Positions 14,501-24,560 of a stretch of DNA of 64,000 nucleotides are shown one piece after another. Within the stretch, counting starts at the first letter, position 1, and every line of letters begins with the position of its first letter. The stretch is from Clytia hemisphaerica. Taxonomy: Eukaryota; Cnidaria; Hydrozoa; Leptothecata; Clytiidae. The DNA lies in assembly GCA_902728285.1 (NCBI GenBank), contig CACVBU010000410.1, positions 164,297-228,296 on the forward strand. The letters are read 5' to 3'. A program made the position numbers and the translations under genes. The notes under the pieces are model-generated. The model saw only the letters and a list, made by a program, of their open reading frames with translations. It was not told where the DNA came from and did not search any database.

Positions 14501-17027
14501 TGTGATCAACACTCGCATAACCGCAAACGTCATCAAAATTTACCTTTTAGTGAAAAAGGGGTGCAAGATTTTGTCAGTGTATTTTGTCAAATGATATCGT
14601 TTTCTAGAATAAATTCGAGCCCTTGGTTAGGGGTCTTGTTTAGGTCCGTCGAATGGCGAGTTTCGCTGGTCCAAGGTACGAAAAAAAATTACAATTCACT
14701 GGTCTAATAATTCATGTACATGGGTTTGCTAAGAATTCACCGGCCTAGAATTTAGAATTCGCCGGATTTTTCATTCGCAAGCCTATCAAAAATAAGGCAG
14801 AACCCCTGCTTGGTTAATCAAAGTTAATATTTTCTCCACCCAGCGTGCGTAAAGACACTTCAAGCATACGGGCGCTAAACCCACCCAGTTCTTAAACAGA
14901 TTACTGTAGGTAGTTTTCCTGGCATCATAATCACAACAGCTCGTGATTGGTTTATCATCCCCGTCGCCAGGCCCCTTGAAATCATTCTTGATGACGTCAA
15001 TAAGCTCTTCTAACGTTTGGTTGGCTTTCCTCACTTTCTCTTCCAAGCTGTCGTGAAACTGGAAAAGTAATGTGAAAACATAGCACCTCGATTGGAAAAG
15101 GTAACGGAAAATCTCGCAAACTTTGAGGATCAGAAGATCAAGAAATATTTTCTCCAGAAGAGACTCTTTAAGCTAATAGGGCATTATACAGACCACTACA
15201 AGTGGAAAAGCCCGCTGCCCCTTATTGGACCTTGCAGTTCTTATAAAAAAGAGTAAATTTTATATTTGAAAATGAAACGTCACGAAATTGGTACTATTTC
15301 ACCCCCTTCTCACAGACCTGGTTAGTCTGAATCGCAGACCTCTACAAAACCCTAGGTAGTATATAAGGAGCACGAATCCGTTAGTGGATGCCAGCAGCCT
15401 AAGACCCGGTTGGATTTTATCAGGCAGAGGGGGGTAAAAATAACGGACCAAAACTTGATGGGGATCGATATTCCTATGTTTTTAACGGCTGGGGATTTGA
15501 ATTCTATTGTTTTCTTGCCAGAAAATTCAATGGGGATGGAAAAAATAGCACAATATTTTGCAGTGAGGATTTGTTTGTCTGATTATTTTCAGTGGGGATA
15601 AAAATTGGAGTATAACTTTCCACTAGGGGTTTTTTGGCTAATTTTTCCAATGGGACGATTCCCAGTGATTGTGTGAGAAGGGGTGTATCATTTCTAAGAG
15701 GTCATTCTTATAACTTGCGATAAATTCATTGATCATTTCAGAAGGGAAATTATGTTTTAGGATTTTTCTCCCAGAAATCACGGACATCATAAGCAAGGGA
15801 AATACCTGACGGGTTTTTAATACTTCCTGAAACTAAGTGAACATCGTTTATTGCATTAGAAAACCACTGTGCAAAAAAATGTTTTCTATCTTTCACAATT
15901 AACTGCATCCTTTAATTACATGCATCTATTAACGTTTGTTATTAACTATTTATCATGATAATGAGTTTCAGATAGATTAGTTTCGAAAACATTATATTTC
16001 AACATGAAGGATTTCAAGCTATATACTCATTGTTAGTGTTACTACCAAAAATTGTGCAACTTCGATATGACTAAATTTTCTCTATTAAAAAATGCTAAAT
16101 AAGCACAGGTCCAGAATATCCATTCTTTAATTGTTTCAATGTTTGGCCATTGTTCCCTCTGCCATAATTGGAGTAGCGTTGGAAGTTCTTTTAAGATGTA
16201 CATCGACATTATTGGGCCAGTCGAGGATTAGTTTGATTAATATTTTGTGGTCTTCTTCCTCCTAACAAAGTTTTATGAGCTGAGCTTGTTATAGCATGAA
16301 AAGTAACTCACCTTTCTGAGAATTTCAGATCCTTCTTGTGTTTTTTTTTTGCTGGTAATTTTGCTCAAATGGTCCTGAAAATTGAAAATATCTGCGTTGT
16401 GAAACCTATACAGTGGGTGGAGTCTCTATAATTCGAACCAGCACGGGGAACATTAATTTGTTCGAGTTGAAAACATTTCGAGTTGTAGAGACTCTACTGT
16501 ATAAACAAATTCGAATGGTAAAAATATTCAAAATACTTTTTTATTGTTACACATCAACACACATCCAAACCATTTATTCTCAGTCTGCAATATAATTCTA
16601 TGAATTGAATATCTAACGAAGCACTCTTCTGAAATGTCAAGATGTCACTTTCTCCATTTAATACTCTAATAGGCCATTTCACAGTCGCAAAGCGTAATGG
16701 GTAATCAGGACCACTGCGCGCTAATGACGACTTACTATTGGACCAGAGCTTTGAAATTTTTTGAAGATTATTGCGTCTAGCCAACAGAAAGCCGTAATGG
16801 AGGCGCAGTCAGTCCTGATTACCCATTATCCATTTCGACTGTGAAATAGCCTATTCTAACTTACACTGTACCTGTAGTTGATCAACGCCCAAGTTTGTGT
16901 TTACAAAATCATTCAAAGCTTTTGACATGTCAGTCACTTGGTCTTCTAAGGTTGAAGTGACTGTCCCTTCTGTTTCATGAATTGCCATAACAAACAAAAT
17001 GTTAACCAGAAACAATGTAAACTCCAT
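2512..17027 (-). CDS. Voltage-gated calcium channel alpha2-delta / CACHD1-like subunit, 23 exons
   Basis: Exons (minus strand order): 17027-16872, 16374-16312, 15058-14840, 14543-14278, 13598-13451, 13085-12890, 12638-12516, 11957-11863, 11284-11140, 10672-10520, 9990-9867, 9616-9520, 9398-9114, 7704-7571, 7320-7214, 7106-7026, 6638-6528, 6387-6274, 5802-5709, 5208-5107, 4740-4594, 3983-3874, 2803-2512. Phases agree at every junction except 9520/9398. The protein is about 1,120 residues, close to the usual alpha2-delta length. The start at 17027 opens a hydrophobic signal peptide (MEFTLFLVNILFV). The motif FDPRYRPWY (about 228-238) leads into a VWA domain (about 250-390). Two Cache-type stretches follow (one with FDPRQQQWY, LPGK-like ETFPGK and GVIGMDFEFRYF), then a Cys-rich segment, a membrane helix near 1053-1078 and a tail of about 40 residues with PPLPPRP. 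Family members raise surface levels of CaV channels. CACHD1 is the alternative assignment, and it also keeps a membrane helix and tail. Confidence 0.9.
3533..3650 (+). mobile_element. Short MITE, TTATAAGCATA subtype
   Basis: It begins with ACACGTTCTTTCTTTTATAA and ends with CTTATAAAAACATGT, an imperfect terminal inverted repeat of about 15 bases. It carries internal AAGCATAACATTTATAAGCA. The same end pair with AAGCATA words occurs at 61,638-61,973. It sits in the last intron of the alpha2-delta-like gene. Confidence 0.65.
4010..4335 (+). repeat. Dispersed repeat with degenerate CCCTTAGAGAGACT units
   Basis: Inside the block the phrase GACCCTTAGAGAGACT recurs five or six times at uneven spacing, each time followed by a T/A-rich run. 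It is flanked by GGGGGTACTAAGGTATGTGC on the left and by a TCCGCACATACC inverted match on the right, so the ends (GGTATGTGCGGA and TCCGCACATACC) form a terminal inverted repeat. Relatives lie at 18,849-19,035 and 22,590-22,915. It lies in an intron. Confidence 0.75.
5345..5612 (+). mobile_element. MITE, ACACGTTTTTTTATAAGAACAT family, copy 1
   Basis: The left end ACACGTTTTTTTTTATAAGA is mirrored by ATAAAAAACGT at the right end. The body alternates TGTTCTTAA, AACATGTTCTTA and AAGCCT words. It has no coding capacity. A very similar element starts about 1.35 kb further along in the same gene. Confidence 0.8.
5920..6141 (-). other. Unassigned reading frame in an alpha2-delta intron
   Basis: A 73-residue frame (starting MHKVFSWGKSKASYLGQKGI) lies between exons 18 and 19 of the alpha2-delta-like gene. 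Exons 18 and 19 join in phase without it, so it is not needed by that gene. The base composition is less AT-rich than its surroundings. It may be a fragment of an inserted element or a shadow without meaning; I do not recognise it. Confidence 0.25.
6698..6953 (+). mobile_element. MITE, ACACGTTTTTTTATAAGAACAT family, copy 2
   Basis: It starts CACACGTTTTTTTATAAGAA and ends CTTATAAAAAACGTGTA, a nearly perfect terminal inverted repeat. The body is clearly related to the copy at 5,345 (both contain ATCCAAAATCTTTGAA near the start). Other family members are at 18,511-18,726, 20,779-21,027 and 57,335-57,575. Confidence 0.85.
7800..8140 (+). repeat. Dispersed repeat copy B (paired with 62-600)
   Basis: This copy lies in the same orientation as the one at the left edge of the window and shares its order of phrases, from the word GGCACAAAAAGGGAAATTCA to the closing AGTGCTAATATATTATGGCA. 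It lies in the intron between exons 13 and 14 of the alpha2-delta-like gene. Confidence 0.75.
8353..8476 (+). other. Possible exon or fossil reading frame, acidic, plus strand
   Basis: After a pyrimidine-rich stretch and TTTCTGTTAG acceptor-like site, the plus strand reads an acidic peptide with KIALKKFDEEENEDFCEEEY and ends in TGA at about 8,476. It lies in an intron on the strand opposite the host gene. Acidic tails of this kind end several transposon-encoded proteins, so a fossil fragment is my preferred reading. No neighbouring exon was found. Confidence 0.25.
10067..10318 (+). mobile_element. MITE with ACACCCCTTCTCACA ends, copy 1
   Basis: The left end reads ACACCCCTTTCTCACAGACC and the right end GTGTGTGAGGAGGGGTGTAT, an inverted pair. 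Internal words (TCACTGCAAAATATCGTGCT, TCCCCACTGAATTTTTG) recur in opposite orientation in the element at 15,300-15,687. The two copies are inverted relative to each other within one gene. Confidence 0.8.
11420..11640 (+). repeat. Probable dispersed repeat beginning with a TGTGTGTC run
   Basis: In the intron between exons 8 and 9, a short GTCTGTGTGTCTGTGTGTCT run precedes a less AT-rich stretch that includes TTGCGTTGCGCACGTTCGAC. No second copy is obvious in this window, so calling it a repeat rests on its style only. No exon of the host gene is seen here. Confidence 0.35.
13168..13230 (+). repeat. Three-unit tandem repeat, 23-24 bp
   Basis: Three consecutive units of TTTTGCGAGGATCTTTAACT type with one or two changes each. 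It is intronic, between exons 5 and 6 of the alpha2-delta-like gene. Confidence 0.85.
15300..15687 (-). mobile_element. MITE with ACACCCCTTCTCACA ends, copy 2
   Basis: It begins CACCCCCTTCTCACAGACCT and ends TGTGTGAGAAGGGGTGTAT. The central part matches the reverse complement of the element at 10,067-10,318 but is longer. It contains a 63-codon plus-strand frame that I regard as chance. It is intronic. Confidence 0.75.
16136..16261 (-). other. Possible alternative exon of the alpha2-delta-like gene with in-frame stop
   Basis: In the intron between exons 2 and 3 there is an acceptor (TTTGTTAG) followed by a frame that joins exon 2 in phase 0 and begins EEEDHKILIKLILDWPNN. It stays open for 41 residues and then meets TGA at 16136. 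If it is used to the stop it would give a secreted protein of about 114 residues. A donor at GAT|GTACAT inside it would instead make it an in-phase cassette of 20 codons. The codon use and amphipathic character look protein-like, but nothing in the sequence proves that it is spliced in. Confidence 0.35.
16668..16856. mobile_element. 189-bp MITE with long terminal inverted repeats
   Basis: The left end AATAGGCCATTTCACAGTCG and right end CGACTGTGAAATAGCCTATT are inverse matches. A second inner pair (GGGTAATCAGGAC and GTCCTGATTACCC) extends the stem to about 50 bases. It lies directly downstream of exon 1 of the alpha2-delta-like gene, in intron 1. Confidence 0.9.
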
Positions 17028-18510
17028 CTTGCTATAAATTATCACTTATTTTCTTTACAAGGAATATATATTTTAACTAATGTCTTGTAATGTTATAGTA
17101 TCTCACTCACTCTAGCTTCTAATAAAATTTATGCTGTATAATGCATTTTTTTCTTTTTATGTTATTAAGTCTAAAAAAACTTTGCAGATTGCTTTTTCAG
17201 AGAACAGTTTAGAATGTAGAGATAATAAGTAAATTGTTTTGTGATCATGTAAACTTGTCATGAATTAAGGTCGATGACGTCATACAAATCCAATTAAATA
17301 GTATGCACATTCAAGTTGTGCCAGAGAGCTTTATAAATTCTTTTCTCAACTTTGCGATGTATATGTGATACAATTATCTGATACCCCCTTTCTTTTAAAT
17401 GAGAAATGTTGCACCATGGATTTATCATAGAACTCTGGATAAACATCAAATAAAACGGTGGAGAGCGAACCATTGTCTTTCCCTTGTTATTAGAAAACAA
17501 TTGAGGATCTAGCTTTGTCCGCAAAGGACAACTGTCATGGCGGCTCGAAGGTCTCTGATTTTGAAAAATGATTAATAATCCCATTTTTAAAAAGTCCTGT
17601 AACTTCTTGTTTCTGCATATTTACTGGATTAAATTTTGAAAATGAAAGCAAGAAAGCTTAACGAATACATTATGAAATCAAATGTGACAAAAACATCATC
17701 AAACAAGAAAAATAAAGTTAAAAGCCTAGAATGACGTTGGCAATAACTTTCCAATTTTTTCCTGGGAAGAGCTAGGATTGACATATGTTAGACTGGAGTA
17801 TCTTGGCTTCATAGTGATATGAAAATCTTTTGGAGGCATGCAGTGGCACGGTGGTTTTGGCGAGTTGGAAGTTTGAAATTTTCTGGTGTCAACATTCAAT
17901 TTCTTATACATAGCATGTTTGTCGCATCTTTCTCATAGCTTAAAACCGTCAAAACGACATATTATTAGCAATTAATTTGATGCATTTGACTCTCTTGAGA
18001 GAAGTCTCATTTGGGAATTGTATAGCTGTGTTTTGATGAAAAATGCAATAAAAAAATTTACGAAACAATGATTAGTGAATGGTGGAGGGTGAACAATAAT
18101 GTCATTACTGCGGACAAGGCTAAAACATGAGAAATCGATGAAAAACCAGCTCGTTGTGTATCCAGAGTTCTATGATAAATCCATGGCTGCACCAACGATT
18201 AGAATTGTGTCGATCAACCATTTACCATTCGGGCTGTATTTGTCACAATAGCGAGTTTATGTATGTCTGTTTTTCTGGGACGGAGACGATAAGATTCTCA
18301 CTTGTAAACATCCTGATTGGCCGAGGTCGACGGTAAATCAGACACTTTTACCGTCCTCGATTTTGCGGGTCAAACTGCGGGTTATTCAAAATCGCTACAG
18401 TCACTTTAACGCCCTCAAAAATGCAAATACATAATCTCGCTAATGCTTGAGGGAGAGTGCATCCTCGCATGGTCAAATCTTATAACTATTCGTCGTCATC
18501 ACACCACACA
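17028..18510. other. Upstream flank of the alpha2-delta-like gene, no gene seen
   Basis: The promoter of the minus-strand gene should lie in the first part, but I see no clear core motif. A short inverted pair is present: GGATTTATCATAGAACTCTG near 17,418 and CAGAGTTCTATGATAAATCC near 18,163, each next to a GGTGGAG word. This suggests two opposite fragments of one element. No exon is supported. Confidence 0.6.
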
Positions 18511-18842
18511 TTTACAAGGCTTTAATGGCAAAAATGTTAGAAATAATTTAATAAACAGGCTTTGGGGACTTTAAACTACCCAATTTCTTGGGAAAATGAA
18601 TAAAAATGCTCAAAAATTGGTGAAAGTAAGAACATGTTAAGAACATTTTCAGGCTTACAACTAAAGATATTAGGAACGATGGAAGGCTTCAAAAATTTTG
18701 GATGTTCTTATAATAGAACGTGTATGATTGTACATCGATGGTAATGAAAATGACTCAAAAGTAAAGTATGTCTCAATATAATCTGCAGCGGAGACAAAAA
18801 AGGCTGTAACATTTGATATAACTCGAAGGAAATGCATATTAG
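18511..18842 (+). repeat. Left direct repeat: MITE copy 3 plus flank
   Basis: The block joins a member of the ATAAGAACAT MITE family (truncated at its left, ending AGAACGTGT at about 18,725) to a flank containing ATGACTCAAAAGTAAAGTAT and TATAATCTGCAGCGGAGACA. The same combination, in the same orientation, lies at 20,779-21,138. The pair brackets the transposase-like element. Confidence 0.85.
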
Positions 18843-18848
18843 TCCGGG

Positions 18849-19035
18849 GGGGGGGGTACTAGGGTTGGTGAATGAGGGGTATGTGCAGACGGGACCTCCG
18901 AAAACCGACCCTTAGAGAGACCAAATTTTAGTGAAAAAGTGACCCTTAGAGAGACTTTTTCGAAAAATTTTCTCTGATTTTCAAAAATTTCCTACCCTTA
19001 GTGAGACTTTTTTGTAATTTTTTCTCTCAAAATCA
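18849..19035 (+). repeat. Copy 2 of the CCCTTAGAGAGACT repeat
   Basis: It has the same order of words as at 4,010-4,335 (GGGGTATGTGCAGACGGGAC, then several CCCTTAGAGAGACT units) but breaks off where the element at 19,052 begins. The right end is therefore probably removed by that insertion. Confidence 0.75.
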
Positions 19036-19051
19036 AAATTTTTTTCGGGAT

Positions 19052-20360
19052 ATTAGTAGAGGGCCAAACCTTAGGATCCGCGACAACTTTTTTAGGGCGC
19101 AACCACATGAATTCCATTCGAAAGTTGGATGTATTTGAAGACATTTTCGCGAGGGGGGTCCACTGCTAAGGCCTGGTAAATTTTTTTAGGGCCCAAATTG
19201 GGAAATTTGCCCCGTAAAAAATTGACGTTAAGGGCGATGAAAAAAACGGCTTATGATATATCATTGGAAAGGGAATCTTTCGCTGATCAAGAATCAATTC
19301 ACAACTATGGCCTGAAAATGAACGTATCTCGAGCTATGACTCTATTTGTGAGGATAGGTAAATTATCTGCTTGAACAGAATTGACGTCAAAAAATACTCT
19401 AAGAACTTTTCTCATCTTTAAACCACCCAATTATATTTTCTTCAACTTCAAAGAAAAAATAACAAAACTCGTTAGCAATTTATAAATTGAACTTGTAAAT
19501 TTTAATTTTCAGCATCAGAATGGTCATCGCCCGACTCAGATTCATTTTCTTCGTCAAAATAATCATCCTCTTCTTCATCACTACTTTCTTGTTCTTCTTT
19601 TTCTTCGACCACTTTGCTTTTTTCCTTATCAGGCACAGACATTCGCTTCGTTGGAAGAGCAGGCTCGTGACTTGTTTTTGGATGACATACGCCGTTTATT
19701 ATAGTGTAGCCGTTATCCAGAGGGTTTCCCGTTTCTGAAGGGTTTGCAAATGATTCTAGGTTTTTTATTTGATACAAGACTCTTGTCGTTCGAAGGTCAT
19801 TCGAGGATTTTTCAGGTCCGATTCTCGCAAGTGTTTTTTTGTTCTTAAGTTTTGTTTTCCACCAAATGTTCTTTCTCATTTCCTTTAAAGTGTTGCTTTT
19901 CTTGTCATTGTATATAAACTTGATGACAAATTTTTCAAGTGAATCAGGTGTTGCTTTTTGCAAGTGGTTTATTGCTTCGATACATCCATCGACTCTTTTC
20001 CAAACTGCTTTTTTCCCTACAAAAAATAAATTATTACAAAAATCGAAATTTCTATGCACTATTCAACCTATTACCTTTTACTCGCAATTTCGGCTTTGAA
20101 ACTTATTTTAACCATGCCTATCATAATCGACAAAACATTCTATACCTACCTTTTCCGAAAAAGCTCGAAATTGAATCACAACCAGTCATCACATGAAATC
20201 GAATTATCACTTTTGATATTTCAGGAGTAGCTAAGCATTTTGCATCGAAGATTGCTTTCTTCCGTTTGATTCCAAGGGTACCTGGCAAGATGCTCGATAC
20301 ATAAGGTGGTTGCGTCCTAAAAAAATTGTCGCAGATCCTAAGGTTTAGCCCTCTACTAAT
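19052..20360 (-). mobile_element. Decayed DNA element with ATTAGTAGAGGGC inverted ends
   Basis: About 58 bases at 19,052-19,110 (ATTAGTAGAGGGCCAAACCT...) match the minus strand of 20,360-20,303 (ATTAGTAGAGGGCTAAACCT...) with a few changes, so they form terminal inverted repeats facing inward. The splice acceptor of the first recognisable exon lies inside the right-hand repeat. That suggests internal deletion of the 5' half of the element's gene, with the remaining 3' half pushed against the end. Confidence 0.65.
19502..20316 (-). CDS. Transposon-type protein, C-terminal part (TGCD..SSFFGKG family), two exons
   Basis: Exons 20316-20150 and 20016-19502 join in phase 1, restoring FFGKGKKAVWK. 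The motif FHVMTGCDSISSFFGKG is of the TGCDTTSSFFG type that I recall from uncharacterised, transposon-like animal proteins. Downstream come a segment rich in helix formers, HEPALPTKRMS, and a strongly acidic tail (EEKEEQESSDEEEDDYFDEE). The stop is TAA at 19502. About 226 residues remain; the N-terminal part is missing, and the exon start lies in the element's terminal repeat. The role is presumed to be DNA transposition, by context only. Confidence 0.55.
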
Positions 20361-20778
20361 GTTCAAGTGTTATCAGCAGGAATGATATTATATTTCACCC
20401 TATTTTCATTATTATTTCTCGTACAGTAGCACTTCAACCCAGGGCCAGGGGGATACTTGGGCAATATGGGTGCCGGATGTTCTTAAATTCCGTCAAACAG
20501 TTTAAACGAGCACAAAAATTCTCAAAATTCTTTTCTAAAGGAATTCCGAAACTGCAACCACAAATGGTTATTTGGCATAAAACACTTTTAATTTTTGAAC
20601 TTCCAAAAACTGAAAATGGGTGAACCTCAGTTGTTGGATGCACCAGAGAGCTCTGAAAAGTAATTCATTACTGAACGAACTTTCTCATACATGGTCTTCT
20701 TGAAAAAAGTAGAAAGGGAAAACTCATTATGAACCATCAATCGAAAGTATAGGAAAAGTCTACAACTTTTTGTCTACA

Positions 20779-21138
20779 TGTTTTTTCTTATAAGAACAAC
20801 ATATATAAAGACATGAGGCTTCGATGGCAAAAATGTTAGGAACAATTTAAGAACATTTAGGGCTTTGGGGACTGTAAATTAGCCAATTTCTTTGTAAAAT
20901 GGACAAAAAAGCTCAAAAAATGGTGAAAACAAAACATGTTAATAACATTTTTAGGCTTAAAACTAAAAATATTAGGAACAATTGAAGGCTTCAAAAATTT
21001 CGGATGTTCTTATAAAAAAACGTGTACATCGATTGATGGTATGAAAATGACTCAAAAGTAAAGTATGTCTCAATATAATCTGCAGCGGAGACAAAAACGG
21101 CTGTAACTTTAGATATAATTCGAAGGAAATGCATATGG
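20779..21138 (+). repeat. Right direct repeat: MITE copy 4 plus flank
   Basis: A full-length member of the ATAAGAACAT MITE family (20,779-21,027; ends ACATGTTTTTTCTTATAAGA and CTTATAAAAAAACGTGT) is followed by the same flank as at 18,727-18,842 (ATGACTCAAAAGTAAAGTAT, CTGCAGCGGAGACAAAAACG). Because the flank is shared as well as the MITE, this is a segment duplication rather than two independent insertions. Confidence 0.85.
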
Positions 21139-21622
21139 CAGTTTCGCGGTTGTCAAAAAGATGATAAAAAATGGGATATTTTTAAAATAGAAAAGATAGA
21201 GAAACTCCTTGCAGGATTCTCCAACAATTATTTTTTTCATACAGCATTAACAAATGTTCGATCTTAGGGTTATCACTGTGAAAAAAAATTCAAAAAATAA
21301 TCATGCAGTCAAAAAATATAGGCTATATAATATAGTTTAAAACTACTGCCTGCTTCGCTAAACAATGGGCCGCTTTTTGATCATATTTTAAGTCAATCAG
21401 TTGGCGGCTATATCTTTTGATCGAATTTAATATTTTTGAGCATTTTTTTCACAAAGATGATATTTTAACTTTAAATAAAAATGTGAAGACGAAAAATATA
21501 AATTTTTTGACGTTTCGATGACATTTTCCACAAAGTTGAAACTAGCACAAATTTATGATACATCACAGCAATAATTATAGCTAATTAAATACTTCGAATA
21601 GAACAAAACAAAACAAAAAAAA

Positions 21623-22500
21623 CTAGAAAAGTTCAAGGGGATTTGACGCAACTTTTTCATTCAAGTCAAGCCGTAAAATTTTAATTATTAACGATTCTTT
21701 AATCAAAAGTTCTTTGTCAAACTTTCCACTGAAGTAAATTTTCAAATCATCAGAGGCATCATGTCCAGTTAACAATAGATGCTCCACAACAGCTGACTGT
21801 TTACGAGGATCACGGTGTTCATTGAACCTCGTTTTAACGTATCTTTTGGTCTTTCCCACATAAAAAGAATAGCAATTTGTGCAGTGCACTTCGTACACCA
21901 CATGAAATTTTAACCTTACGAAGGTATTTTATCTTTAAACATAAACTAATTTGCAATTCGAAAACTGGTGAAGAAGATGACTTTCCTTGAAGATAGCAGT
22001 TACTGAATAGTGGCAACAGTCGCTTTTGAAGGATGTCTGACTGCTTACCATAAAACGGTAAAATCGATTTTATTTCCTTCTTTGGAACATCATAAAGGAT
22101 GGTATTAACGTGCGCAGATTTTTTTTCTCTTTGAAATTCTTAGCAATAGCATTCTAGATTCCTTCTGGATATCAATTTTTCATTAAGTTGGACTTTATAA
22201 CTTTCCAATCGGCAGCAAACAGAATTTCATCAGAGGAGATATTCAACGCCCTGTTATTAGTAGACCTTTGACACGGTTAATCATGTATTTGCAGAGTGCA
22301 AAACTATTCCAAGTCATGTAAACTCCTGTATGAGTCGGCTTGTAGAATGTATTGGTTAGGAATTTCCCGTCTCTCTTGACAATTTTGACATCAAGGAACG
22401 AAAGCGAATTTTCATCCGGCGATTCCTCCTCTTTGGTGAATTTGACATTGCCATGCAAGCCATTAAGATATTGGAAATGTGGGTTGTGTACCTTGGTAAT
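21623..22500 (-). pseudogene. Penelope-like retroelement fragment (RT end plus GIY-YIG), broken
   Basis: On the minus strand, 22,500-22,243 encodes a piece typical of the reverse transcriptase of Penelope-like elements (NSLSFLDVKIVKRDGKFLTN, then FYKPTHTGVYMTWNSF). After a damaged linker with stops and frame changes (22,243-21,900), 21,901-21,623 encodes the GIY-YIG endonuclease: VVYEVHCTNCYSFYVGKTKR, then RFNEH and SAVVEHLLLTGHD. The order RT then GIY-YIG is that of canonical Penelope elements. Upstream RT parts are not recognisable. The copy is dead. Confidence 0.88.
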
Positions 22501-22589
22501 CTCCTAAAGCTTTTTCTTCAAAATATCGTATAAAGATGTTGGCGAGTATCTTCTTACTATACTAAAAGAGTTTATGAAAAATGTGTGTA

Positions 22590-22915
22590 ACGCCCGGGGG
22601 GGGGGGGGGGTACTTAGGCAAATGGAGGGCAAGGTATGTGCCGCCCTTAAGGGTACCTTTTTTGGACTTCCAAAGTCCTGCTAAGGGTCGGAAAAATCAG
22701 AAAATCAAATTTCAGTCCCACTATGGGTCGGAAATATAGAAAAATTTCAACTTTTTACCCCCTGAAAGATCAAAATTTGGTCAAATTTGTCCCGCTAAGG
22801 GTCGTAAAATTCCCAAATTTTCCTCTTTTTTTTCCTTTTTAGTCCCGGTAAGGGTTCAAAGTTCGAAAGTCGGGCGGCACCCCCCCCGTCAGCTCGCAAC
22901 CCTGGTACCCGCGGG
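22590..22915 (-). repeat. Copy 3 of the CCCTTAGAGAGACT-type repeat, inverted and diverged
   Basis: It starts with a poly-G tract and GTACTTAGGCAAATGGAGGG, then carries repeated CTAAGGGTCGGAAAA-type units. These correspond to the reverse complement of the CGACCCTTAG units at 4,010 and 18,849. No coding capacity. Confidence 0.7.
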
Positions 22916-22919
22916 GTGT

Positions 22920-24560
22920 AACGCAAGATAGTCGCTGAGCTGTTATTCTCAAATTTTGCCAGGGGGTGGTCGAGTATAAAAGAGAGATTTCGTGCAGTTT
23001 TGAGACAAAAAAATCTTATTGTCTTTCGAAAAAAGCAGTTGATGATACGTCGTGGTTTTAATTTTATGTTTAAAATTTCATTTTCATCAATGATTGAGCT
23101 CGAAAATTAGCACTACCTTCCGATAAAACCCCGTTAAAAACGGATTTGACGTTCGAATCGAAGAAGCCCCTACAGTGACTTTTTGACGGAAGTATTTCTG
23201 AAATCGATTATTCAAAACAGCATGTGACGTAAATTTTCGAACTTTAGAAGGCGTGGCACTTTCTATGAAAAAGTTAGTAAAATCATAGTCTTTAAATAGT
23301 CAATGCGTAGGCCGTCGATCTCAAATTCGTAAATACAGCAACATTTTTTATATCTTTTCCATTCTTATACACTGATGATATAACGACGCTCTCAATTTGA
23401 AGTTTCAAACCCCCCTTAAAGATAAAGTTAGAGATCCACAATACCATCTTTGTCATATAATTATTGCTGTGATTTATCATAAATTTACTGCAGTGTTGAA
23501 TATAATGAAATCTCGATAGACTTTTTGCTGGACAGCTAGACCACAATACCGTCAAGTGCTCTAACTTAGGACGATTGGTCGAAATATGGGACTGTTGATT
23601 ATCTGGCCTGTATTTTCACTTACTGTTAAAACTCTTTGACACCAAAGTTGTTTTGATAACTCCACCGAGTTTATCAATCACGCTTTCTGTCATAACATGT
23701 CACGATAACATGCACTGAAAGCGTGCACTTTTTAACTTTTTCTTTTTATTCAAAATGACTGGACGCCGATTGGAAAATTAGAGAACGCCCGCCGCCTAAC
23801 CGCCTATCACCCGACGGGATTAACAAATAATGAGTGTGTAACTTGCCGTGCGATTGACGTCAAATGCTCCATCGTTTTGCCACTAATATGGTCTTCTTCG
23901 TTCCAGACATTTGCGTGTGTTCCACTGCGGAACTTTTTCATATTTCGATTTAAAAGCTTACTCGGTGCGAAAGAGAAATTGTCTATTTTTTAATTCGCTG
24001 TTCATTAACTCAAATCAAATGACTTCGGATGTTCGGTTAAATGGTGGCCGAATTGCCGTCCCATGTTTTGTCAGATAATCCCAAGTTAGAGCAGTTGACG
24101 GTATGTCATATTGGGAATCAAAAACTGCATAAGTTACAGGTAGGAAAACTGTTACTGTTGTCGTTTCCCTCGCACCCATTAAAACATGGAGTCATCTTGA
24201 TTTATGCTGGAGTTTCTAACTATCCAAAATGAATATGCATCCAGCCAAAGGTTGAACACAATCGAATCTAAAATCGTATACAAACAATCGATTGGAAACT
24301 CAATCAAATGTCAGAATTGCAGTAATGTATTTATAATCCTTAACAATCCAAAAGTTTGCACAAAAATCAAATGAAAACCTTACTGAAAATTAAAATTTCT
24401 GAATAATATAAGAGACAAATCAAGCTAAAATAGCTAATAAAGTGGAAGCCTGGCTTTGCCTTTTATTCTTTTTAACTAAACTATCAGAATTTTTGTCATT
24501 TTGGCGCGTTTGATTGCTGAGCAAACATTTGGATTGTTATGGGTAAGTATGGTATTAGTA
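22920..24560. other. Gene-poor stretch
   Basis: No exon can be supported. Near 24,041 the plus strand has ATG, 20 codons and a GTATGT donor-like site (MVAELPSHVLSDNPK...), but its phase does not fit the next plus-strand exon at 27,843. I leave it as a possible first exon of something not identified. From 24,570 to 24,700 there is an inverted pair around GGGATAAATTTCCCGAGGTC and GACCGAGGGTAATTTATCC. Confidence 0.5.

Noticed and set aside
24041..24232. First exon of the small membrane protein at 27,843
   Set aside because: Both donor-like sites leave in phase 0, whereas the exon at 27,843 must be entered in phase 2.
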